Shown here one piece after another: positions 22,584-34,432 of a DNA stretch of 64,000 nt. The position numbers were made by a program, and so were the translations under genes. Location of the stretch: positions 66,768,984 to 66,832,983 of the forward strand of contig NC_057919.1 of assembly GCF_018873765.1 (NCBI RefSeq), read 5' to 3'. How positions within the stretch are numbered: the first letter of the stretch is position 1; the number at the start of each line of letters is the position of its first letter. Source of the DNA: Telopea speciosissima. Taxonomy: Eukaryota; Streptophyta; Magnoliopsida; Proteales; Proteaceae. The notes under the pieces are model-generated. The model was not told the DNA's origin. It did not search any database and saw only the letters and a list, made by a program, of their open reading frames with translations.

Positions 22584-23779
22584 ACGAGGAGAGTGTACTA
22601 CTACTTGCAGAAGCCCATGATTGTTTATCATAGAGATCAATTCACACCTATTGTATTTGCACCATTTGGAGCATGTATGATGACGTAACTTAGCACAAAC
22701 AAAGTTGACAAAGTGACAAAATAACATGTTGGAAAGTCCAAGACTATAGCAGGGTGCATGCAATAAATGAATAGCTAAAAAATTATAAGGGAAGATGACA
22801 ATACATTGAACGGTTTATAATTGACTTTGAATCGTAGTTGGAAAACCAGGTTTTGATTAGGGCCGAGTCTTTCGAGTGAGTCAAAATATTCGAAAACCTG
22901 GTCAAGAGTCGTGTTGATTAGGCTGGGGTAAAAAACGAAAAGAATCGGTCACAACTCATCCAAGTCAAATGAGACTTTGTTTCTTCACCCAAGTCACCAA
23001 CAAAATCGGTGACTTTGGTCAATTTTAAAAATCCCATAAAATTGTTCTACTTGAATTGAGTACAATGGTAAAAACCCTCAAATCCTCTTGGTCGATAGTT
23101 CATTAAGTGAAAATAAAATCCTAAGTTACTCTGCAACTTCTCGACGGATAACAACCGTGAAACTCTTTCCTTTTCTTCTCTCCAATTTATCAAATTATTC
23201 TTGAATCGAACAGTATACAAAATGAACCTGTATAGAACTTACACTACAAGAATACATGTCTGTTTAATCCATCACATTGGTCCTCATGAATGAAGCTCCA
23301 CCCCTTTTTTGGAGGGGTGGGGATGAGGGAGAGGATTCTATTTATGTTTTTCCATTTGATGAATTATTATTCACTTATAAACAGAAAATTTAGATGAACA
23401 CCGAATTCGTAACATATACAACAAAAGCTTTAAGAAACTTCAACCAAACTTTTCAATGAAGAAGAACAAGTTCATGGTGTGTTTTTTTTCTTCTGGTTTT
23501 TTTATATTTTTCATGTATTTTTCTGATTTCTTTTACTAATTTATATATATTTATCATATTTAAAAATAAGAAAAACGTGACTCACCTTGACTAGGTTTAA
23601 CTGGGCCAAGTGACCAGGTTTTTTTGAAAGACGAGTCGAGTTAGAAAATCTGGTTTTCCATCTATCCTTTGAATATAAATTTAATACAATGGTTAGTTTA
23701 CCACATCACCCTTCCACGAGGCAGAATTAAATGTGCAGTCTAAAGGCACTCTGTACAACGCTAGTTTTTCCTAAATACT
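22584..23779. other. Intergenic AT-rich DNA
   Basis: No gene or RNA is recognised. Two stretches (about 22830-23000 and 23580-23660) share words such as gactc.gtcaag and resemble decayed dispersed repeats. Confidence 0.3.
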
Positions 23780-23955
23780 TTTTTTTTTTTTTTTTGTAAA
23801 AGATAATTCATTCAAGAGGAGATCAACCTAAGGCCTCATGAACAATAAGTTCATGAAGCCAAGGAACGGAATGTGGCCATTCTATCTTGCACGAAATCGA
23901 TAGGGCCTTCCTGGCCAGGTTATCAACAATTCCATTACTAATCCTGAAAATACAA
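23780..23955 (-). mobile_element. LINE 3' end fragment
   Basis: A T run at about 23780-23797 is the poly(A) tail of a minus-strand LINE. The following reverse-strand translation gives NGIVDNLARKALS and WPHSVPWLHELIVHEALG, the typical C-terminus of a plant LINE RNase H. The copy is extremely 5'-truncated, to about 170 bp. Confidence 0.75.
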
Positions 23956-24252
23956 AAGAATGAAATTGAATAAAATGTAGCGGCTACAAAAGTTACATCA
24001 TGGTTAATTGGTGCAATGGTGAGATGAAATGTGCCTTTTCTCTGGATTGGTAATTGAGGAAAAATGTCTCTGAATCAACAGGGTTTCTTATATCCCCTCG
24101 TGTGAGGTTTTATTAAAATTTTTCTCTACTTAGAAAATAAATATAAAAAACCCACATGAGGAGGTGTATGAAAAGTTGTTGGTTCAAAGAACTTCTTCCC
24201 TAATTTTTTTCTTTTTCATGAGGATCATCCTAAAACGATAAATCTAGGCTTA

Positions 24253-24653
24253 GGCCACATTTGGTATGATTTATATTTCGATTTGGATTGATTTCATGAA
24301 ATCGTTAACAAATAGAGTTTTGGTTAAAAAACTGAAATCATTTTGGTTGCATCAATCTTAAATATTTTAAGAATAAAAAATCCATTTGATAGTTCAATTT
24401 CTAAGAATAATTCTTTATTTTTTTTTAGGAGAGGTTGATGGTGGTGGTGAGACCATTAAGAGATGAAGGGTGTGGTTTTATTTTTAACATGAAATTATAG
24501 TTTCGCCCATCAAATTAACCATGTGCTAAAGAGCAATAATAAAATTAGTTTCAATTTCAAAACAGAAATGGCTCGTCAGCTATTTAAGAATTGTTATTTC
24601 TTTTGATTTCTATTTCATTGAAATAAAATGTAAAAATCATACCAAATCAGGCC
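24253..24653. mobile_element. PIF/Harbinger (Tourist-like) MITE
   Basis: The 401-bp element has ends GGCCACATTTGGTATGATTT and AAATCATACCAAATCAGGCC, good inverted repeats. It is flanked by TTA on both sides (24250-24252 and 24654-24656), the 3-bp target of this superfamily. No ORF is present. Confidence 0.75.
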
Positions 24654-24656
24654 TTA

Positions 24657-25400
24657 ATGATGGTCATGAAAATGAGATTTAATTGATTAATATATGACAT
24701 TGTACTTTTAGGCACGCCTTGATGGTATTACCATAGTAGGATTATCTGGGCTTTATTTATTTATTTATTATTTTTTAAAGATGGAAGAACCAAACTAATT
24801 AATCTGGACCAGTTTAATTGCCTAATTCAGCTCACATTGGGTGACTTGTTTTAAGCAATAAATTAATGGTAATTAGGAGCGTTTCTAGATTTCTTTGTTT
24901 CTTTAACTAATTCTTTTTCATTAAATTAATAAAGCATATCCCTTTCTTTTATTTGGAATCTATGACTTCGTTCACAACAGCTGACCACCCTTCCATGTTA
25001 TCCATGAGAATATATATATATATAATCATCATACCTAATATCCTGCATTATAACTTGACAAGTGTTGCATTGTGACAGTATTATTAAAAGGGTTTCAAAA
25101 AGCGAATTAGAAGAATAAACCATGGATCAGCTTTAACAAAAGTCGTACCAAACAGTTTTAACGAATTTCTTGGGAGTGGAATGCAACTTACGCCACTCCC
25201 CCCCACATTAATGGTTACCAAAATTTCGTGTGTGTTTGTAAGTTTGTTAAGAGTGGTATTACTTCTAATACTTTCGCGTGTACGAAATAAAAAGAAAAAG
25301 CTTTCTTAATTAAATACAGCCGTGCATGTGTGGTTTTATAAGACGAGAGTAGGCGACAACAAAATCAAAACATGGACAAGTAATATTCTCTCTCTCAATT
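24657..25400. other. Intergenic AT-rich DNA
   Basis: I see nothing gene-like here. A short (AT)n run lies near 25013-25024. Confidence 0.3.
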
Positions 25401-25401
25401 T

Positions 25402-25576
25402 GGATCCTTTATTGCCGAGTTGCTCGGTAGGATCGTGTTGTTCAAACACGATATTACATGCAATGATCGTTTTACCATTACTCGGGTAAGATGCTCGAGA
25501 AGAGGTAAGATGGACATTATGCATGACACTGTGTCTGAGCAGAACGATCTTACCAAGCAACTCGACACTAGAGGAT
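25402..25576. mobile_element. Foldback MITE
   Basis: The arms of about 35 bp (GGATCC...TTGCCGAGTTGCTCGGTAGGATCGT at the left, and ACGATCTTACCAAGCAACTCG...GGATC at the right) are inverted repeats. Both strands give near-mirror ORFs, a sign of palindromy. The target duplication was not resolved. Confidence 0.6.
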
Positions 25577-25867
25577 CTGAATCCTTCTCTCTTCTCCCCT
25601 ACATCTGGTTCTTCTTATGACTTCTCCTGTGCTTTCATTGGCTTGGTTTGGCTTAGATATTTTATCCCACGATGGCTACATGTCAATTCTTTATTTTATT
25701 TTAAGGCTGGGCATGCCATGCACACGCGTGCCACACATTAGTAAGAATTATGTCTACCACCCTCTTGCCCCCTTAGGAATGACCTTGTTCCTCGTATATG
25801 ATGATTCGTCCTGCACCTTCATTGGTGTCGTCCGCTAGCGTGAGCAAATCTATTCCTCTCCCATATT

Positions 25868-25868
<1 letters not shown>

Positions 25869-25913
<45 letters not shown>
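25869..25913. repeat. (AG)n microsatellite
   Basis: About 22 uninterrupted AG units. Confidence 0.95.
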
Positions 25914-25915
<2 letters not shown>

Positions 25916-26032
25916 CTTTTCTCTATAAAGGGATGGGGGGAGGGATTGAAAATCATGCACATAATCCAATCATGGATGAATAGTTGTGTATTGAGATTAT
26001 GGTTTTAGGGATTGGTATTGGATCACCGGAGT

Positions 26033-26490
26033 TAGGACTACAACAGGTTTGGGTTGGGCTGGGCCTTTTAAAGCCCCAGTTCAACCCTGAATTCCCTTAG
26101 CTGAGTCCAAGCCTGATCCAACCTTGACTCAGGGCCAGAAAAATCCAATCTTGATCCGCCCTCAGGATTGGGTCGGGCTGACCCTGATTGGTCCTGACCA
26201 TGGGAGAGAGGGAGATGCATGGACTGGCTAGGTTGGGAAAGGAAGATGCATGGGTTGGTCAAGCTAGGAAGAAAAAGAAGAAAGAACCAAAAGAAGAAGA
26301 CAGGGTCAGGTTGGGCCAGATCGGCAAGACTCAACCCAACCCAAGGCCTCAACCCTGACCCAGCCCGACTCTGACTCAGGGCTAAAAATTCCCAATCCTG
26401 ACATGCCTTCAGGGCCAAGATATCTCAACCCAAGCCCTGTTTGGGATCAGGGTGGGCTTGGGCCATTAGGGCCAACTTGCATCCCTAATC
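26033..26490. mobile_element. Candidate hAT-like repeat rich in GGGCTGGGCC words
   Basis: The stretch runs from TAGGACTAC to GCATCCCTA, which are roughly inverted. The interior is rich in gggttgggctgggcc and ggccagatcgg words. A similar fragment lies at 35640-35780. No clean 8-bp target repeat is visible, so the boundaries are tentative. Confidence 0.35.
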
Positions 26491-27587
26491 AGAGTTGCCC
26501 GATCCGTATTGTTATTGACAGTCAACGATACTAATTCTGGGGTAATCTTCGATAGATCGGTACAAACCAAAGGTAAAAGATTTTAAACAAAATGGTGATT
26601 TTTATTGAAAACCAAAGGTAAATCTGTCCAATATGAGTTAATCTAGATCGATATCCTCCGAGACGGATCCCCCATCTGATATTGATTCCTAAACTATGAT
26701 TGGGACTTGGGAGTTGGGAAGCACTTGAACAGTTGTCTCCAATAAGCCACAAAAATAGGAGTTCAGATCTACTACGATGTGGATTTCACACCCCCATGGA
26801 AGGGTCAGATCTATCACCACGCGTACGTCCCCATGTGAGTAGCTGATCCGAATTCGAAAAATAGGTGTCCTTAGACAATCCGGAATGGCCATCTTAAGAG
26901 CCCTATGATAACATATTATATTATGTCAACATCTGATGATGTCAGACATGACACCTTACAACATGTCCCTCTAATTAAAATTCCCCCGTACCCCCGCCCC
27001 TGCCCCTTCCATCTATCTTCGAGTCCTCCCTTACGTCAGAGATACTGTGATGGTGATGTGGGTGGGGTATTCGTTTACTTATCTAAGCCTCCCATTTTCT
27101 TGATTGTTTTGTTGAAGTCCTTAAAAATATATCTACTTTTCCTACCCTCCTCTGTTTTCTAAATTTCAATGATGCAAAAGGGACGTCTAGCAATGCCTTT
27201 ACACGATTGCTGCCTTTCCACTCCATTTTCCGCAGACCTTGCATGTTTCCTAATTATTTGACTTTTTGAATGAAACCCACCAAATAAAAAGTCTTCCCTT
27301 AAGATGTAGACATTTCCGTTTATATATGGCAATGTGTGATGTCATGACATTATATTTATGAATCATAAGTCATAAGTGACTTTTGGTGTGGTCTAACGAG
27401 ATTTGCCTTGTAATTTTCAAAAACATTACTAGCACATTGATGTTGCTTGTGATTTTTGCATAAAAGAGTGAAAATCAAAATGCGATATTGATAGATTGAG
27501 TATCTGTTGGTATTCTGACAATTCACATTATTTGAGTCCGCGTTGTTGGAATTGCAATAAGTTCAATAGCGAAAAAGATCAATCAAT
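26491..27587. other. Intergenic DNA left of the solo LTR
   Basis: A GATCGG-family stretch (about 26500-26690) is followed by AT-rich DNA without a recognisable gene. Confidence 0.3.
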
Positions 27588-27592
27588 ACATC

Positions 27593-27812
27593 TGTTAGGG
27601 TTTAGGGCTTAAGCACAAGGTTGCTTAAAGCAATACACCCTGCATATCAAGTTTTGGAATAAGCAGGTTGCTGCTTCCAGCCAATATTTATAGGAAAAAT
27701 TAGGATTTTAGGTTAGATGAGTTTTATCTAGTGGGACCCACTATAGCCAGATCCTTTATTCAAGTAAACTTATATTAGAACATATATTAGGATTATAGAA
27801 TATACCCAAACA
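27593..27812 (+). mobile_element. Solo LTR, family member 1
   Basis: The 220-bp unit begins TGTTAGGGTTTAGGG and ends ...ACCCAAACA, with a perfect 5-bp repeat ACATC on both sides (27588-27592 and 27813-27817). It is clearly related to the unit at 37080-37296, sharing aaggttgcttaaagca, accctg and tatattagaacatat. The LTR shape and 5-bp target duplication without internal sequence indicate a solo LTR. Confidence 0.85.
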
Positions 27813-27817
27813 ACATC

Positions 27818-29939
27818 AAGCATTACACTTAGATTTATTAGGTTAATTTGTTACTACAATATCAGTATCAAACCCGAAACTCTTTGCAAATGGCCAGTAA
27901 CCAAATGTTATTATGTGAGATTAGTAAACATATTTGAGGAGCAGGACCATTAGGGTTTATAACTGAATATTTAATTAGTAGTTATACTTTATCCCAACTC
28001 TTTCATCATATGGTGGATAATTCTTGTTTTTCCAAATCAGACGGTGCTTAACAATACTAGTCGGAATCCTACTAAAGTTCATAATTTGATTTTACAATTT
28101 GTGTACATTTCAATACTTTTTTCTACTCATAGTTATAATCCTCTATCTACGATTGATAATGATAAAGATGTATCTTTGTCAGTCAATTCTGGTCTTGTGA
28201 TACTTGAAGGATTATCATTTGTGGATTGGTTGATTACCATACTTGATGGTAGCTATGATCAACAAACACGAGAGGTTTGCTTGTCATCTGTATTCCTTTA
28301 TAAGTCTTAATTACTTGTGCTTTTAACAAATTATGGATTTGCAGGGAACACAAAAGATTCAGATATCGGAAGAATTCTGTAAGGACTACAACCGGCCAAA
28401 AACAATGATGGAAAGAGGTAGACATTTTTTTTTTTTGATTGAAGAAAGATGTAGACATTTGAACTGATTGTAAAAAGGGAGTTAGTTGATTAACCCAGGA
28501 GACTAAAGAGGGATGGATATGATGGCCATGAGATCTTTTTGTGTTGTTAATTGAGGGTGTTAAGACTATGAACTCATTTAAGTCTATAAAATTTGCAAGA
28601 TGGATAGGTTGCTTATAGATTTGGCTCAAAACTTAACCATGAGAGTTAGGTTAGGTATTATAAGTTAAGCTGTGTATGATGATTTGTATTTAATTTTTTG
28701 TCATAAAAAGAACTGTCGGGGTTTTCTACCCCTTCTCACATGAATTTTGTTAACCATTTCTCTTTTTCTTAAAAGTAATGAATAAAAACATTTCATGTGA
28801 AAGGGCATAGGAAACCCTTGTTCTAAAAAGCTAGGGAAAATTGTCTCCATGACATGAGTACAATTTTCTTCACATATTTTTCTCTTTTTTGCATTGAATA
28901 TATGGGTCTCATATGAATGATGCCATTTTAAGAACAAGTATTAGCGTCACATGTAAATTTCTTTCCACACTAGCATTGTTGGAAACTCTCTTCCTTATGA
29001 AAAGAGGTTCTCTCAACCATTAAGGTAGGATATACCATCTATTTGTATGTCTATCTTTTTTTCATACATGAAATAATTTCACTACCCTCCAATATAAGAT
29101 ACCATTTTACCACATTTTATTAGTGCGTTCCTGTATGACCGTTGCCCCTTTCTTAAAGTTATATACAAAAAAAAAAAAGTTGAAAAGACAGGTCTCTTTC
29201 TTTAGTTACTTTAGTATCCGTATCTTCTCTTCTTGGCCAATACGAGCACTTTCACTCTTTTGGAAAGAAGATTAATGCGACTATTCGACGCTGAGACTCT
29301 GTGGACCCCCTTTTTGTCTCCTTAGAAACGGAGGTCAGAGAACCCCTTTTTTTTAGGGCGTTTTTGCTTCCAATCCTTTTTCATGTTTTTTGCTGCCTTA
29401 TGCTTTAAAAAGCAACGGTGAAGGTCCTTCTTGTTTGAGAATCAATGATTAGCCAGATAAAAGTTTCTAACAAGCACTAGCCACTCAACAAGATCCTGAT
29501 TCAACGATTCGCCCGAGTTAAACCCGTTGACCAGGGTTTAAATAAGTGGAATCGGCAATGGATTGCTGAATCAGCTTCATCCGTTCCAATTCTGATTTGG
29601 CCGAATTGGCTGGTATGGGTCTGAAACAGTGAAACCTGGCTAGATATCTTTTTTGTATTTGTTTATTTGTTTTAGGATGTTTCAACTCTTTAACTCACAT
29701 GGATACATTTTATAAAAAAATTTAGATTAGGTTTGAGAACTGTGGATTACGGCTCTAATTGTCAAAAAAAATTGAGAGACTATTAATGCACTTGTAAATT
29801 AGTTAAGGTCCACACATTTCAAACGATGAATTTTTATAATTTTGACTATTGCAATATTATTGATTTTAAAAAGTCATCTTGATCTGATCATAATATTTTA
29901 TGATATGCAGAGATCGACTTTACACGAAGGCAAAAGGTT
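27818..29939. other. Gene-poor DNA with one unassigned ORF
   Basis: An ORF of 88 codons at 28044-28310 (plus) starts in non-repetitive sequence and is followed by a cag acceptor-like site near 28345. I recognise no domain in it, and it may be a decayed exon. The rest is AT-rich with poly-T/A runs. Confidence 0.3.
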
Positions 29940-29942
29940 TTA

Positions 29943-30062
29943 TATACGATCGTGTATGTACATGGTCGTGCCTTGAATCGTTAGATGGGGGGGGGTCAAG
30001 AGGGGAGGTGTTATCCACCCAACTCCATCCAACAGTTGAAAGGCACGATCATGTACATTTTA
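29943..30062. repeat. Foldback repeat
   Basis: The arms tgtacatggtcgtgcctt...gttagatgg and ccatccaacagttgaaaggcacgatcatgtaca are inverted, giving a MITE-like hairpin of about 120 bp. No clear target duplication was found. Confidence 0.55.
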
Positions 30063-30165
30063 TTCAAACTAGCATAATTAGGATAATAAATATGAATTTA
30101 TGATAGTACATAGATATCATTTAAACAAAAAAAAAAAAAAATATAACATAATTAATAGGCCAAAT

Positions 30166-30272
30166 GTTCTCTGTGTAGTAGCGCAGGCTGCACCTAGACA
30201 CATGAGAGTGGGCGAAATGACCACCCTGCAACCCATGTGTCTGGGCACAGCCTGCGTTGCTGCACAGAGAAC
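30166..30272. mobile_element. Palindromic MITE with ATGACCACCCT core (copy a)
   Basis: The arms GTTCTCTGTG...GCAGGCTGCAC..AGACACATG and CATGTGTCTGGGCACAGCCTGCG..GCACAGAGAAC are inverted. The centre contains aaatgaccaccctgc. The same arms and core occur at 40244-40365. Confidence 0.75.
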
Positions 30273-30528
30273 TTCCGCCCTAGAATTAGTGATTAAGGAT
30301 CAAATTAAAATTATAATTATTAATAAAAGGAAAAAATATTCCAACACGCTTCACTTGGAAGTTGATCAGCACGCCTGCTATTTTTTTGGCATGTGGAATA
30401 ATGATGTGAAAATTATGACCATCAGGTGTTTACAAAATGGCATGGATGGATTACTTGTTAAATTTTATCGAGATTCAATACATCCTCTCATATGCAGGCA
30501 TACCCTCCCCCCTCCCGTATGTCCATGC

Positions 30529-31995
30529 GGATCCACATCCTCTACTTCCAAAGTTGGTACTTCCATCCTACTTCCCTTAGCTTACAGTGCACCACCTGGC
30601 CTAATATCCATCCAACGGTTGATGTTAAATAATTCAAAATATTTTGAAAAGCACATGAGATGGTTGTTTGAACTACCTTGAACCCCAAACCAAACCCATC
30701 GACCGGTTCAAATTCAACTAAACCCATTTCACTCCAACCAAATCCATCAACACTCTTCTCTCTTCTCTACCTTTCTCTGCAATCCCCTGGCGGTGCTACC
30801 TACAACCCCTTCTTGCTTAGAATTAACCATGTCAGTTCCTGGGTTCACCGCCGTTAGAGTTCTCCTTCTGTTTCTTCTTTTTCTTCATCCCCAACAGGCG
30901 CTTGAACCATCTCATTGCTCTTCCCATTTTCCGAAAAATCTCAATTGAAGAGACCTTGAGGAAGTGCTGGTAGATATTCGATGAGAGCCTCTACAGAGCA
31001 GGAAATTAGCTCGATAAGGAACAAAATGAGAAAACCCAAGTCCAGCTTTCCATGTTGCAAACGGGGAACTGAGTAAGCTGACAATTCAAGAGTAGAGAAA
31101 AAATTAAATTACGTGCAGCAAAATCTTAAAATAATCAGAGAGAGAAAGGATTAAAAGAAGAAAATGGGAACCCTGCATAATTTTGTGAAGAACTAACTAC
31201 ATTAGAAGACAAAAGAATGTCACGGAAAGATACAGAGACTTTAAAATAAAACCTTGACACTCAAATTAAACAAATGAATTATAGACGAAACCCAATACCC
31301 AGCACAGAGAGCCACTAATTGCAGAGAGAAAGACCAATCCACCTTCTGAAATTTCAGGGGTAGAAAAAAAAAATCAGAATTTTTCCCCTTTGTTCAATCC
31401 GCTTTCAATCCGCCTGTCTCTCTTTCACCCTCCTCCCCTCACAGTATTCCCTTCCTACACTTTTTAACCCTCAAACTTTCTAGAACGATATGTCCTCTAA
31501 AATAGTAAGATACCTCAACGTTCACAGCCACTGACGCTCTCGTGAATCTCTTCAGTTTCTCTATGATTCGCACTTTTTACCCTCTTCTTTTTTTTTTTTG
31601 GTTTTCTGGTTTCTTAGTATGTATTTCCTTTTGGGTTTCTTAGTATAATGAGGATCGAGTGAACCCCGGAACTGACATGGTTGATTCTAAGCAAGAAGGG
31701 GTTGTAGGTAGCACCGCCATGGGATTGCAGAGAAAGCTAGAGAAAGAGGAAGGTAGAGATGAGTGTTGATGGATTTGGTTGGAGTGAAATGGCATGGGTT
31801 TGGTTGAGTTTGAACCGGTCGGGTGGGTTTGGTTTGGGGTTCAAAATGGTTCAAACATCCATCTCTTGTGTTTTTCAAAATGTTTTGAATTTTTTTTAAC
31901 ATCAACCGTTGGATCCATGTCAGGCCAGGTGGCACACTGTGAGCTCAGGGAAGTAGGATGGAAGTACCAACTTTGGAAGTAGAGGATGTGGATCC
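30529..31995. mobile_element. MULE with terminal inverted repeats of about 320 bp
   Basis: The left arm (about 30529-30850) and right arm (about 31665-31995) match as inverted repeats, starting GGATCCACATCCTCTACTTC. A perfect 10-bp direct repeat, atgtccatgc, flanks it (30519-30528 and 31996-32005), in the Mutator size range. The 800-bp centre has no transposase, and I recognise no captured gene in it. Confidence 0.85.
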
Positions 31996-32108
31996 ATGTC
32001 CATGCACAACCTCATAATCCCTTATTTTTAAAATACATTGTTTTGCCACTTGACAAACTGTCATATGAAAAGAAGACCTTGCCAATCCCCTCTATCATAT
32101 TTATGTTA

Positions 32109-32197
32109 AGGAGAAGTTCTCTGTGGAGTAGTGTACCACCATGCTTAGACAAGGGGTTGAAAAGACCACCCCACCCCTATGATGCCAATGCACATGT
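32109..32197. mobile_element. Decayed MITE related to the ATGACCACCCT family
   Basis: The stretch has gttctctgtg at its left, gaccaccccacccct at its centre and acatgttctcc at its right. It is diverged from copies a and b. Confidence 0.45.
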
Positions 32198-32272
32198 TCT
32201 CCTTAATCCCCGCATTCACACTAGACCGCGATCCCCCAAAGAGAATGCCAACCCTTATGTTAACTAATGAAA

Positions 32273-34423
32273 GGGTAAAGTACACATACCCCCCTATAAT
32301 GCACCCAATATTCCTCGTAACCCCCTAAGCTTCTGATAAGTCCACGTACCACCCCTCACTATTCCACGTACCACCCTTTCTTTACCCCCCTAATGCCATT
32401 TAAGTTCACACCAGGTATTAAATGCTATAAAATAACCAAACTATCCTTTCTTCTATCTTTTCTAAAATTTGAAAAGACCTAATTACCCTGACCTATTTGC
32501 TAAAATTTGAAAAGACTAAAATACCCTCATCTTCCCCAAATCATCATCTTCTTTTACATACCCACCACCACCACCACCCCCGCCACTATTGTTATATTCT
32601 CGCGGATCGAGTTCATTCGGTGCCGTGTAACTATAAATAAAGCGGTAAACTCCGATCCGCAAAAACATTGTCAGCTCTAGATCATCCACTCCCATTTCAT
32701 GAATCCTCTCACCTTCCCATGGTTCACCCTCCCGCTCTCAAACTCGAACTTCGGTCCTCGCTTCCAACTTATCCCTCCACGCTCTGTAGCGGGGTCGTAA
32801 TGGGTCGAGTTCATCTGAGCCACAAGGGGCTTCACCAGATTGAACGTAGGAGACGCCGGAGCTGCAGAAGGTGATGATGCTGCCGTTTGAAAGCTGACCC
32901 ATCTGCCGGAATCAACAGTAGAGGAGTCGGATTCGTCGCATTCGGGAATGGTGGCAGGATGGAAATGGTGGCCACGAGTTGGGCTTGCAGGGGCTGAGGC
33001 GGCAAACAGTGGGTGGCGGAAGGAGGCCATGGAGGAACTGTTGGAGAGTAAATCCCAGTCAGGGACGGGTCTCATCTTTGGAGTTCTGGAGGTAGGGGAT
33101 GAGAGTGGCGGAGTGACAGGTGCGCTGTTGGAGATGCGTAGAGGTGGAAGTGACGAAGGGATGGAGGCCAGGTTTCGGAGAAATGGTAGGAGATAGGAGG
33201 AGGACGAAGCGTTGGCATCATAACGAGAAGGGCTTGGGAAGGAAGAAGAAGCTGGGCTTGCATGGTAAGAAGGAACAGGGCTTGGGAATGAAGAAGTTGC
33301 TGGGCTTGGTTGGTGTGAAGAACATGGACTGATGTTGGTTGAAATGCCCGCGGCTTCAGTTTGGGGTGGCTTGCATCCCTGTTCAAGAAGAAAAAAAAAA
33401 CAGAAATTTAAGCAATGTTGTGAGAAGAATAGCATGAATGACTGAATGGATTGTTCAAATGGGTTCACTGATTCCTCCCTTCTTCAATCCCAAATCCTAT
33501 TAAATTCGGGAAGGAACCAGAGATCACAAACTTGCAGTTCCGGCCAAGATTGTTGTCAGATCCAAAACAGAACACCAAAAAGGGGAAAAAATCATCGGAA
33601 TTTTCAATACCATCCATTTCAGCTCACAGAACGGACAGCCAAATAGGGATTTTGTTTTCAAGAGCCAAAATATACAAGATCTCCCGAATACGATAAGTTT
33701 GCTAGCGATTTCCAAACACCAAAGCCGAAAAATTCGAAGAACACAAGGAGGAAATGTTAAAAAGGGGGAAATTTTCCAACCTCCATAGGAAAACCAATAA
33801 GAGATTGGCCAGAAACCATTTCCTGTTCCCAAATTCGAATTACATCTAAGACCTTACATATACACTAATATGTTTTTGCGGATCGGAGTTTACCGCTTTA
33901 TTTATAGCTACAGGGCACCGAATGAACTCAATCCGCGAGAATGTAACAATAGTGGCGATGGTGGGTATGTAAAAGAAGATGATGATTTGGGGAAGATGAG
34001 GGCATTTTAGTTTTTTCAAATTTTAGTAAATAAGTCAGGACAATTAGGTCTTTTCAAATTTTAGAAAAGATAGAAGAAAAGATAGTTTGGTCAGTTTATT
34101 GTATTTAATACCTGATGTGGACTTAAATGGCATTAGTTTGGTCATTTTATAACATTTAATACCTGATGTGGACTTAAATGGCATTAGGGGGTAAAACAGG
34201 GTGGTACGTGGAATATTGAGGGGTGGTACATGGACTTATCAAAAGCTTAGGGGGTACGAGGAATATTCGGTGCATTATAAGAGGGTAAAGTACACTTAAA
34301 TGGCATTAGGGAGTAAAACAGGGTGGTACGTGGAATATTGAGGGGTGGTACATGGACTTATCAGAAGCTTAGGGGGTACGAGGAATATTCGGTGCATTAT
34401 AGGAGGGTACGTGTACTTTACCC
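32273..34423. mobile_element. Pack-MULE carrying a BES1/BZR1 exon
   Basis: Terminal inverted repeats are about 395 bp at the left (32273-32668). At the right (33870-34423) they are longer because of internal duplications. The ends are GGGTAAAGTACAC and GTGTACTTTACCC. Flanking 9-bp repeats are ctaatgaaa (32264-32272) and ttaatgaaa (34424-34432), 8/9 identical. The interior is host gene sequence, an intron plus an exon of a brassinosteroid transcription factor, and no transposase is present. The right arm contains an extra internal copy of the terminal about 120 bp (about 34169-34290 repeated at 34291-34423) and a 50-bp tandem repeat just inside it. Confidence 0.9.
32669..33378 (-). pseudogene. 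Captured exon 2 of a BES1/BZR1-family gene
   Basis: A splice acceptor (TTGAACAG) at about 33379-33380 precedes [11 protein letters not shown], the known start of the second exon in BES1/BZR1 genes. The Ser/Pro-rich GSK3-substrate region follows ([11 protein letters not shown]-like repeats, [21 protein letters not shown]), then the PEST-like [25 protein letters not shown] and FNLVKPL. Near 32735 a one-base shift moves the C-terminal [17 protein letters not shown] segment out of frame, and the copy ends exactly at the MULE repeat. The DNA-binding exon 1 is absent, and part of intron 1 (33379 to about 33850) is present. The parent protein is a brassinosteroid-signalling transcription factor, so a truncated product, if made, would lack DNA binding. 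Confidence 0.9.
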
Positions 34424-34432
34424 TTAATGAAA

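Noticed and set aside
28044-28310. 88-codon ORF as a gene
   Set aside because: It might be a decayed exon, but I cannot match it to a family, so no CDS is claimed.
30100-30681. 193-codon plus-strand ORF
   Set aside because: It crosses a MITE and the left arm of a MULE, so it is not a gene.
32948-33332. Plus-strand ORFs inside the BES1/BZR1 fragment
   Set aside because: They are antisense to a clearly recognised exon.
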